DNA of 11,522 nucleotides from an uncultured Pseudomonadaceae bacterium. GTDB taxonomy: Bacteria > Pseudomonadota > Gammaproteobacteria > Pseudomonadales > Pseudomonadaceae. Numbering within the stretch: the first letter of the stretch is position 1; each line of letters opens with the position of its first letter. The stretch lies in contig CANRHT010000047.1 of assembly GCA_947630465.1 (NCBI GenBank), positions 1-11,522 of the forward strand. The letters run 5' to 3'. A program made the translations under genes and the position numbers. Under the pieces are notes generated by a model. The model did not search any database. It had not been told where the DNA came from and saw only the letters and a program-made list of their open reading frames with translations. Shown one piece after another: positions 1 to 7,085 of the stretch.

Positions 1-1050
1 ACCACCGCGGCTGAGATTGAATTGACTCATCTGCCGGTGGCGATTGCCAGTCATCTGAGTGTGGTGGATAAAGCAGTTTTATTAGAAAAGGTTAATCTGT
101 ATTGGCGCGAGTTGATTCGCCCTTCAGAAGCGCACATTCGCTTGCCGATTCGTGGCTATCACCGGATTAAACTACTGTCGTTAACCGGCGAAGTGCTGGA
201 TCCGCACTACACTCATATCATTGTCGATGAGGGGCATGATATTCCCACGCCGATGCTGCAAGTGCTCGATCGCAGTCCGCAAGCGGTGATCACTTTAAGT
301 GATGAGTTGCAGAATTTAAACGCTATGGCACCGGTGCGCAGCGATGTGATTCGCCAGCGTGCAATTACCCAGTCGATTCGTCTTGGTAAGCAAGTGGAAA
401 ACGTGGTGAACCCATTGATTCAAGCGCATCCGGGGGCGACTAAGGAACTGTTTGCTGGGCGTGCGGATCATTGCACTCATCTGCAGCATTACAGTGGCTG
501 GCAAATACCGCAGCGTGCGACCACTATTATTGTCGCAGATGAGTTTGATTTATTTGCTTGGTTTCAGCGTTTAACCCATGCCGGCGCCTCCTTTCGTTTA
601 GCGCGCGCCACTTTTAAAGATTTTATGACCTTTGCTCAAGACTGCATTGAGTTGTACAGCAAAGGCACGCGGCCGCGCCATGGTTTGATTTTTCGTTATG
701 CCAGTTGGGATGCATTGAGTGCTGCGATGGCGCACAACCCATCCTTTGAGGCGATTGAGCGGATGCTCGATAAAGGCTATTCGCAGGCGGATTTTCAAAC
801 AGCGGTGGATCGGCATATGCGCAAAGGTGGCGGCAGCATTATTTTGGCGCGGGTCGTGGATACAAAAAATATGGAATTTGCCAGTGTGTATTTGTCTAAA
901 GATTTATTAGTTGCCCCCGCTGCACACCATAATGCCGATCATCGTGCGCGCTTGTTTTCCAGTTTATATACCGCCTGTACACGCGCGCAGCATGAGCTCA
1001 TTGTGCCGGATGGTTTGGCGGATTGGATCAGTGATGCAGTCAAGTCCTGA
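1..1050 (+). CDS. Superfamily 1 (UvrD/FBH1-like) DNA helicase, C-terminal part (5' end outside window)
   Basis: The frame is open from the first base, so the gene begins upstream; a TTG at 22 is only an internal codon. The visible 349 codons carry late SF1 helicase motifs: a Walker B-like IIVDEGHDIP (bases about 217-249), a motif III-like LSDELQNL (about 295-318), a motif V-like TKNMEFASVYL (about 862-894) and a motif VI-like YTACTRAQHELIV near the end (about 967-1005). Walker A must lie upstream of the window. The layout, including a YHRIKLLSLTG stretch before the DE-box, resembles FBH1-type and UvrD-like helicases, which use ATP to unwind DNA or displace recombinase. The usual DEAQD is DEGHD here and the usual GDxxQ is SDELQ, so it is a divergent member. 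It ends in TGA at 1048-1050. The family is fairly sure; the exact role cannot be told from this part. Confidence 0.8.
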   Translation, partial: TTAAEIELTHLPVAIASHLSVVDKAVLLEKVNLYWRELIRPSEAHIRLPIRGYHRIKLLSLTGEVLDPHYTHIIVDEGHDIPTPMLQVLDRSPQAVITLSDELQNLNAMAPVRSDVIRQRAITQSIRLGKQVENVVNPLIQAHPGATKELFAGRADHCTHLQHYSGWQIPQRATTIIVADEFDLFAWFQRLTHAGASFRLARATFKDFMTFAQDCIELYSKGTRPRHGLIFRYASWDALSAAMAHNPSFEAIERMLDKGYSQADFQTAVDRHMRKGGGSIILARVVDTKNMEFASVYLSKDLLVAPAAHHNADHRARLFSSLYTACTRAQHELIVPDGLADWISDAVKS

Positions 1051-1147
1051 TCGACTAAAACAGCGCTATTAGGTGTTGAGCACAGGTGATCTCGATGGCG
1101 TATAGCCGCCTGTGGCGATATGATTAAGCCGTAAATAGATTATGAAT

Positions 1148-1152
1148 GAGGA
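1148..1152 (+). promoter_or_regulatory. Shine-Dalgarno (GAGGA) deciding the methyltransferase start
   Basis: GAGGA lies 10 nt before the ATG at 1163, whereas the upstream in-frame ATG at 1142 has only an AT-rich stretch before it. This favours the shorter protein by seven residues. Confidence 0.5.
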
Positions 1153-1162
1153 TACTTTGCTA

Positions 1163-1780
1163 ATGACTGATAAAACCGCAACTTTAGCCGATGCACATTT
1201 TGTCCGTGCCGCCGAGCGTTTTGAACACAGTCCCATTTCCCAGCAGTTGGCCGCCTTAACGGACCAGGTTTTTCCGTTGCTGAGCTTGAGTAAAGCGCAG
1301 CACTGGTTGGATTTTGGCGCGGGCACCGGCGCTGTCAGTGTGCCATTGGCGGCGCAGGTGCAGCAGGTGACCGCTTTAGATACATCCGCAGCTATGCTGA
1401 GCAAGTTAATTGATAAAAATATTGCCAATATAGCCACGCTCGAACAGGATATTTTCTGCGGTTTACATGATGTGTATGACGGCGTGATCAGCAGTATGGC
1501 GCTGCATCATGTGGCGGATATTGAAAAGCTGTTGACCTGTATGCACCAGTGTTTGCATCAGGGTGGACAGTTAGCGTTGGTGGATTTGTATCAAGAAGAT
1601 GGCAGTTTCCATGGTGATAATGCAGGTAAAGGTGTGGTGCATTTTGGCTTTGCGCCGCAGCAATTACTTGAGATAGCACAGCGTGTTGGTTTTAAGGATT
1701 TAAGCTACCGCGAGATTTTTAATATTGAACATAAAAATGGTCGCCGTTATCCGTTATTTGTCCTGCTGGGGCGCGCTTAA
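1163..1780 (+). CDS. Class I SAM-dependent methyltransferase
   Basis: The product is about 205 residues with a Rossmann methyltransferase fold. SAM-binding motif I, LDFGAGTGAVSVPLA, lies about 50 residues in; an acidic strand-2 end (TALDTS) follows, then a motif near ISSMALHHV typical of UbiE/Methyltransf_11 enzymes and a motif III-like GGQLALVDLY. These indicate a soluble cytoplasmic enzyme that transfers a methyl group from SAM; the acceptor cannot be deduced. Start choice: an ATG at 1142 is in frame but has no Shine-Dalgarno sequence. The ATG at 1163 is preceded by GAGGA at 1148-1152 with a 10-nt gap, so I prefer 1163. It follows the helicase by 112 nt and need not be cotranscribed. It ends in TAA. 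Confidence 0.85.
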   Translation: MTDKTATLADAHFVRAAERFEHSPISQQLAALTDQVFPLLSLSKAQHWLDFGAGTGAVSVPLAAQVQQVTALDTSAAMLSKLIDKNIANIATLEQDIFCGLHDVYDGVISSMALHHVADIEKLLTCMHQCLHQGGQLALVDLYQEDGSFHGDNAGKGVVHFGFAPQQLLEIAQRVGFKDLSYREIFNIEHKNGRRYPLFVLLGRA

Positions 1781-1881
1781 TACCCGGCGATTCACTGCCA
1801 TGTAAGCAAGAGACACATTGTTGGCTGGCAATGCAAGGCGTTGCTAAGCGGTGTCGATGCAGTAAACTGGTGCGCTATTTA

Positions 1882-1887
1882 TATAAT
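1882..1887 (+). promoter_or_regulatory. Candidate -10 box of the efflux operon promoter
   Basis: A perfect TATAAT sits 51 nt before the adaptor start, in the 158-nt gap after the methyltransferase. No good -35 hexamer occurs 16-18 nt upstream (about 1859-1864 reads GCAGTA), so if real the promoter may depend on an activator. An imperfect 7-3-7 palindrome at 1828-1844 (GCAATGC, AAG, GCGTTGC, one wobble pair) lies upstream and could be a regulator site. Inferred from sequence match only. Confidence 0.3.
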
Positions 1888-1925
1888 AATGTACCGAGTC
1901 GGGGTGCGTTATTGCTGTAGTCATC

Positions 1926-1930
1926 AGGAG
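1926..1930 (+). promoter_or_regulatory. Shine-Dalgarno (AGGAG) fixing a TTG start at 1939
   Basis: A strong AGGAG lies 8 nt before the TTG at 1939, the first codon of a lipoprotein signal peptide in frame with the adaptor. The later in-frame candidates GTG 2044 and ATG 2050 have no purine-rich site in front, which shows that the real gene starts before the in-frame stop. Confidence 0.7.
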
Positions 1931-1938
1931 AACGCAGG

Positions 1939-2991
1939 TTGATAAAGCATAGAAATTGGCTGGTGAGCGCCGTTGTACTGGGCTTGCTCGCAGGGTGCAC
2001 GGATAACTAAGAGGCCACTGAACAGGCTGAAGTATCACGTCCCGTGCCTATGTTGGTGGTCGGTGCTTCTGATCAAGCGTCAAACCTGCGCTTTCCTGGA
2101 CGTGTGCGTGCCGCGCAGCGTGCTGATCTCGCCTTTAACGTTGCTGGGCAGGTGATAGAACTGCCTGCTGAAGAAGGCCAACATGTGCAAAAAGGTGATT
2201 TGGTCGCGCGTCTCGATGATGCCAATTACCGCATTCAAATGCGCTCATCCTTGGCCAGCTACAACAAAGCGCGCACCGATTATCAGCGTGTTGAACAACT
2301 GTGGCAGCGCAGCCAAGCGGTGGCGAAAGCTGAAGTGGATAAGCAGCGCACCGCGATGGATGTTGCACAAGCCGAATATGCCCTAGCGAAAAAGGACTTT
2401 GACGACACACGTTTAGTTGCACCTTTTAATGGCGTAGTGGCCAAGCGTTATGTAGAAAACTACAGCAACGTGCAAGACAAAGAAGCCATCGTCAGTCTGC
2501 AAGATTTAGCCAATTTAGAAATTGTGATTAATGTGCCCGAGCGTGTGGTGCGCAATACGCCTAAGCAGTTGGCAGGCTTTGCTATTTTTGCTGATCAACC
2601 GCAAGAGCTGTTGCCGATCACCTTAAAATCTTTTTCGGCAGCCAGCGACAGTCAAACACAAAGTTATGAAGTGGTGATGGCGCTTGAGCCGGGCTATACC
2701 TTGACCGTGTTACCGGGCATGTCAGTGAGTGTTGTGCCGCAGCAAGACTTGGCTGGAATGAGTGATGGGCTGGTTAAAGTGCCCTTGCAAGCGATTTACT
2801 CCAGCGCAGATAACGTGACTGGTGTCTGGCAAGTCGATCCGCAAACATCACGCGTCAGCCTGCAAGAGGTTGAGGTGGGTGAGGTGTTAGGTACAGATAT
2901 TTTGGTGCATAAAGGGCTTGAGGGCGGCGAGCGCATTGTCACGGCTGGCGTCAGTCAATTGCGTGACGGTATGTTAGTTCGTGAGCTTTAA
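1939..2991 (+). pseudogene. RND efflux periplasmic adaptor (MFP/HlyD family) lipoprotein, interrupted by an in-frame TAA at codon 24
   Basis: Read from TTG 1939, codons 1-20 form a lipoprotein signal peptide: basic start (IKHRN), hydrophobic core, then LLAGC with the lipidated Cys at codon 20. Codon 24 is TAA (2008-2010). The same frame then continues uninterrupted to TAA 2989-2991. The mature part has MFP architecture: first lipoyl half (GQVIELPAEEGQHVQKGDLV), an alpha-helical hairpin of about 65 residues rich in Ala, Lys and Gln, second lipoyl half (LVAPFNGVVAKRY), then beta-barrel and membrane-proximal regions. Total length of about 350 codons is normal for the family, whose members bridge an RND pump to an outer-membrane channel. 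Without readthrough only a 23-residue peptide is made; restart at 2044 or 2050 would lack the signal peptide and leave the protein in the cytoplasm. I call it a pseudogene, but readthrough or sequence error is possible. The permease follows after 36 nt. Confidence 0.8.
2008..2010 (+). other. Premature in-frame TAA in the adaptor gene
   Basis: The context is GAT AAC TAA GAG GCC, between the lipobox and the mature adaptor. One C-to-T change from CAA (Gln) would account for it; AAA (Lys) or GAA (Glu) are also one change away. The reading frame is open on both sides and the coding character continues across the stop. Confidence 0.85.
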
Positions 2992-3027
2992 GCTCGGCTT
3001 GATCATCAATAAAAGGCGTATTTTAAA

Positions 3028-6000
3028 GTGAATATTGCGCAATACACACTGGCTAAGCGTACCATTGCTTGGATGTTTACTCTGCTGGTGTTGCTGGGTG
3101 GCTATATCAGTTACGAAAAACTTGGGCGCTTTGAAGACCCCGAGTTTGTGATTCGCTAAGCGGCGATTACCACCTCTTATCCCGGCGCTATGCCTGAGCA
3201 AGTGGCTGAAGAAGTCACTGAGGTGATTGAAGAAGCGGTGCAGCAACTGCAAGAACTGAAAGAAGTCACTTCCGTCTCACGCATGGGCAGTTCTTTGGTT
3301 AAAGTGGAAATCGACTTAGAGTTTGCCTCCAGTCGCGCGGAGCTGGAGCAGGTGTGGGATAAGCTGCGACGTAAAGTCAATGACATTCAATACAAGCTAC
3401 CACCGGGTGCGGGGCCGTCTTTTGTTAATGATGACTTTGGCGATGTGTATGCACTGTTTTTTGCGGTCACCGGTGAAGGTTACAGCTTACAAGAGATCAA
3501 AGACTACTTAGATGACCTTGAACGTGAGTTATTACAGGTGCCGGGAGTGGCACGCGTAGCCACCTTGGGTGAGCCAGAAGAGGCGATTTTTATTGAAATT
3601 GCCGCTGCGAAAGCCGCACAGTTAGGCATTGCGCAAGACGATATTTATCGCTCGTTACGTCAGCAAAACGTGATTACAGATGCCGGTAATCTATTAATTG
3701 GTGCACAGCGTGTGCAGTTCAGCCCGCAAGGCCAAGTCGATTCCGTGCAGGCCTTGGGTGATATCGCTTTAGGTTCGCCCAGCGGCGAGCAGGTGATTTT
3801 TCTTAAAGACATCGCCACTATCACCCGCTCCACGGTTGAGCCACCGCGCGCCTTGATGAGCTTTGATGGCAAGCCTGCGATCGGTTTGGGTATTTCTCAA
3901 GTGGCTGGCGGTAACATTGTCGATATGGGCGATGCGGTGCGCGCGCGTTTAAAAGAGTTGGATTCACAGCGCCCAATTGGCATTGATTTACAGATCGTCT
4001 CGTATCAGTCTGATTCGGTACGCGAAGCTGTGGATGGTTTTGTTGCTAACCTAGCCGCCGCCGTGGCAATTGTGGTGTTGGTGCTGATTGTTTTTATGGG
4101 TTGGCGCAGCGGCGTTATTGTTGGCACCGTGTTACTGCTGACCGTCGCAGCAACCTTAATCACCATGTACATGGATAATATCGCCATGCAGCGGGTGTCG
4201 CTGGGTGCGTTGATTATTGCGCTGGGTATGTTGGTGGATAATGCCATTGTAGTCACCGATGGCATTTTAGTGCGCATGGAGCGCGGCGAGGCGGCTGAGA
4301 GTGCTGCTAGTGCTGTGGTGAAAGGCACGCAAATGCCGTTACTCGGTGGCACTGTGGTGGGTATTTTAGCCTTTAGCGCGATTGGCTTGTCACCAACGGA
4401 TATGGGTGAATATGCCGGCTCATTGTTTTGGGTGATTCTCTATTCCATGCTGTTCAGCTGGCTGTTCGCGGTCACTTTAACGCCGCTGCTGTGCGTAACC
4501 CTGCTGAAAGTGAAAGTTAAGCCCGCTGATGCGCAAGAAAAACAAAGCGGTGTTTTATTTCGCTACCGTGGATTGCTCAATGTAGCCTTGCGTCATCGTC
4601 TCTTTACTGGGGCGTTAATGCTGACATTACTGGGCAGTGCCATTTTTGGATTTAAATGGGTGCAACCCGGCTTTATGCCCGATTCGGCGCGGCCACAATT
4701 TGTCGTGGATATGTATCTGCCGCAAGGTTCGGACATTCGTGAAACGGCGCAAGAGTTAGCAGCGATGGCGGACTACGTGCAGGACAAAGAGGGAGTGACA
4801 CATGTCACACGCTTTGTCGGTCAGGGTGGTTTGCGCTTTATGCTCACCTACAGCCCAGAAGACCCTAATAGCAGTTATGGGCAGCTGTTGATTGATGTGG
4901 AGGATGACTCAGGTATTGCCGAGTTGGTGGATGAGTTACAGCATGAGTTGGCCGAGCGTCACCCGTTAGCCGCCATTAAAGTTTGGAAGTTTATGCTGGG
5001 CCGTGGTGGTGGTAAAAAGATTGAAGTGGCCTTTAAGGGCCCAGAAGCAACGGTGCTGCGCAATTTGGCTGAGCAAGCTAAAACCATTATGGCGCAAGAC
5101 TCAGGGGCGATTGCGATTCAAGATGACTGGCGTGATAAAACGCCGGTGCTGCGCCCAGTGGTCAATGAAGTGGCGGCACGCCGTGCGGGTGTTGATATCA
5201 CCCAGATCAGTCAAGCTTTAAATCGTGCGTTTACCGGTGAGCGTGTCGGTGTCTATCGTGAAAAAGATAAACTGATTCCCATTATCGCCCGTGCTCCCTT
5301 AAGCGAGCGTGAGCTGGCGCAAGATATTGAAAACGTCCAAGTCTATAGTCCTACTGCGCATAAATACTTGCCCATCAGTCAATTGGTCAGCGAGGTTAAG
5401 GTTGAGTGGGCCGATGCGATTTTACGTCGCGTGGATCGTTTTCCAACCATTATGGCGCAGACCGACCCCTTGCCGGGCGAGCAGGCTGATCCCTTGTTCA
5501 ATCGCTTAAAACCACAGATCGAGGCCATTGAGCTGCCGCCAGGTTACAGCTTGGAATGGCATGGTGAATATAAAGATTCCAATGAGTCCAATGAAGGTCT
5601 CGCGATCTCAGCGCCTTATGGCTTTACCGCGATGATTTTAGCTGTGGTGTTGATGTTTAACTCACTGCGCCAACCTTTAGTGATTTGGCTCACCGCGCCC
5701 TTAGCGATTATTGGTGTGACTGTGGGTTTAGTTATTTTCCAAGTGCCTTTTGAGTTTATGGCCATCTTAGGTTGCCTGAGCTTGGTGGGGATGTTGGTGA
5801 AGAACTCGATTGTGTTAGTCGATCAGGCCGATGTGGAAATACGTGAGGGTAAGCCGCCCTTTATTGCTGTGATTGATGCCGCGGTGAGTCGTGCACGACC
5901 GGTGTTTTTGGGGGCTTTTACCACCATTTTAGGTGTTGCACCGCTGCTGTTTGACCCCTTCTTTAAGAGTATGGCAGTGGTGATTATGTTTGGTCTGACC

Positions 6001-6090
6001 TTTGCTACGATCTTGACCTTAGTGGTGGTGCCGCTGCTGTATGTCGTGGTGTTACGCATACCAACGCCCAGCGAGGCCACACAGAGTTAA
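3028..6090 (+). pseudogene. RND-family efflux permease, interrupted by an in-frame TAA at codon 44
   Basis: Read from GTG 3028, the frame spans 1020 sense or stop codons, the normal length of a proton-driven RND pump. Codons 1-43 hold the N-terminal transmembrane helix (about 11-30) and the family-typical LGRFEDPEFVIR; codon 44 is TAA (3157-3159), followed in frame by AAITTSYPGA, so the stop sits where homologues continue, often with Gln. The rest is intact: porter loops, TM helices 2-6, a second large loop and TM 8-12. TM4 carries LVDNAIVV with Asp404 as the proton-relay acid (Asn405 replaces the second Asp of AcrB), and TM10 carries LVKNSIVLVDQ with Lys925. Substrate is unknown; no outer-membrane channel gene is in the window. 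Restart at ATG 3190 would remove TM1 and upset topology, so function needs readthrough or correction. A weak AAAAGG lies 11 nt before the GTG. Confidence 0.85.
3157..3159 (+). other. Premature in-frame TAA in the RND permease gene
   Basis: The context is ATT CGC TAA GCG GCG, in the conserved segment between the first transmembrane helix and the first periplasmic loop. CAA (Gln) is the most likely ancestral codon (inference from family wording such as FVIRQA). It is the only stop in a frame of about 3 kb. Its C-TAA-G surroundings match those of the stop at 2008. Confidence 0.88.
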
Positions 6091-6121
6091 GCCAAATCAG
6101 GGGAGTAGGTGAACACAGACT

Positions 6122-6148
6122 AAAAAAGCGCCATTGCGGCGCTTTTTT
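6122..6148. terminator. Bidirectional rho-independent terminator between convergent genes
   Basis: A perfect 11-bp stem (AAAAAAGCGCC with GGCGCTTTTTT) encloses the 5-nt loop ATTGC. The GC core plus T-run works in both directions. It lies 31 nt after the permease stop and 32 nt past the stop of the minus-strand methyltransferase, so it can end both transcripts. Confidence 0.93.
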
Positions 6149-6180
6149 ATGTGTAGTTTCAGTGTGATTTTGAGGAGTAC

Positions 6181-6759
6181 TCAGTGTGCCAGCAGCAGCG
6201 CATTCAGCCACTGCTCATCACTGCGCTCAGGGCGTTGATCATTGCTCACCCAAAAGCTATCTAAGGTCAGGCCTGTGCCGGCTAAAAAGCCAATTAAGCG
6301 CTCTTCCGTGCAGTTGGTAAAATGACGGCCATCGCGTACATTGTCGTCTTCGCCATATTTGAAGGATACGTAAATAACCCCTTGCGGCATTAATAGCTGA
6401 GCTAAATGGCGCAGTGTGCCATTCAATTGTGCCGCTGGTACGTGCAATAACGAAGCGCAGGCCCAGATGCCAGCAAAGCGTTGTTCGTTTTCATAGGCTA
6501 AAAAAGTGCTGTGCTGGATCTCAATGTTGCTGACCTTGCGTGCAATTTCAACCAGTTTAGCACTGGCATCAAAGCCGCTCACTTCATAGCCCAACTGTAA
6601 GAATGCCGCCACATCACGTCCAGCACCGCAGCCTGCATCTAAAATAGGGCCGGGTTGTGGTAAGGCGGATAAAAAGCGCTCATAGATGGCGCTCATATCA
6701 ACGTCGAGCGTGTTGGCAGCAAATTGCTCTGCGTTATCTTCGTAGAATTTCAGTGACAT
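6181..6759 (-). CDS. Class I SAM-dependent methyltransferase
   Basis: This 192-residue protein opens with SLKFYEDNAEQFAANT, a start typical of a family of small stand-alone methyltransferases. SAM motif I, ILDAGCGAGRDV, is at residues 39-50, an acidic loop (VSGFDAS) follows, then a motif near IWACASLLHVP at about 97-107 and a late YVSFKYGE. It is a soluble cytoplasmic enzyme; the acceptor is not evident. The ATG at 6757-6759 has AAAGGA on the minus strand about 9 nt upstream, a good Shine-Dalgarno sequence. It is not closely related to the methyltransferase at 1163, as the motifs around the core differ. It is convergent with the efflux operon and divergent from zapE. Confidence 0.88.
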   Translation of the reverse strand: MSLKFYEDNAEQFAANTLDVDMSAIYERFLSALPQPGPILDAGCGAGRDVAAFLQLGYEVSGFDASAKLVEIARKVSNIEIQHSTFLAYENEQRFAGIWACASLLHVPAAQLNGTLRHLAQLLMPQGVIYVSFKYGEDDNVRDGRHFTNCTEERLIGFLAGTGLTLDSFWVSNDQRPERSDEQWLNALLLAH

Positions 6760-6790
6760 GGCTATTTCCTTTCAATGATAACGAGAGTCG

Positions 6791-6886
6791 TCAGTGCAGT
6801 ATGCAAGATAAGCGCATGCGACTCCAGCCAAGTATCCTGCTATAGACTCGCATAGATGAGGCTGGCATCTACTTGTACTGCACTGA
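6791..6886. repeat. Nested inverted repeats in the zapE upstream region
   Basis: TCAGTGCAGTA (6791-6801) and TACTGCACTGA (6876-6886) are perfect 11-bp complements. Inside them CCAGCC (6824-6829) pairs with GGCTGG (6860-6865), so a nested fold is possible. A separate GAGTCG (6785-6790) pairs with CGACTC (6819-6824). CGCATGCG at 6813-6820 is palindromic. There is no T-run, so it is not a terminator. Confidence 0.55.
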
Positions 6887-7044
6887 TCACCTGTGTGCGC
6901 TGAAGTGTGTTCAGTGTTGCACGCTCTATACTGCATTGGTTTGTACTTCTGCGGCTTGATCTGCGACCATTCACTGCACGTTAAGTGTGATCTGCAGCAT
7001 GGAGTCTGCTGAGATGGCACCGAGTCGCTGTAGTGAAGATTGAC

Positions 7045-7058
7045 ACTGCAATTGCAGT
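7045..7058. repeat. Perfect 14-bp palindrome ACTGCAATTGCAGT before zapE
   Basis: The site is fully self-complementary and lies 27 nt before the zapE ATG. It has the size of a dimeric regulator's operator and joins two copies of the ACTGCA word that recurs in this region. A regulatory role is inference. Confidence 0.6.
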
Positions 7059-7085
7059 ATGGGCATGGCAAGCAGGATGTAAAGA

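Larger units (their letters stand above)
6760..7085. other. Non-coding region between divergent genes, rich in ACTGCA/TGCAGT words
   Basis: This 326-bp stretch separates the minus-strand methyltransferase from zapE. No convincing protein was found: an antisense frame covering it runs into zapE and has a Cys- and His-rich, unstructured composition. ACTGCA or its complement occurs at about 6795, 6878, 6930, 6973, 7045 and 7053, and related CTGCAG at about 6992. Several copies extend alike (TACTGCACTGA, TACTGCATTGG, TACTGCAATTGC). AAGTGTG followed by T/ATC occurs twice (about 6903 and 6983). The zapE ribosome site AGGA is at 7074-7077. No clear -35/-10 pair was found. Confidence 0.6.

Noticed and set aside
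1081..1114. CACAGG/CCTGTG inverted repeat after the helicase gene
   Set aside because: A 6-bp stem with a small inner GGC/GCC pair and no T-run; not convincing as a terminator.
2008..3159. Systematic sequencing error at a methylated CCAAG motif as the cause of both TAA codons
   Set aside because: CCAAG occurs unchanged many times nearby (for example around 2313, 2440, 3731 and 8749), so a motif-wide error does not explain just these two; isolated errors remain possible.
4005..4352. 115-codon antisense frame inside the permease gene
   Set aside because: It lies wholly within strongly conserved RND coding sequence, is Thr/Ser/Ala-rich and looks like a mirror of membrane-helix codons.
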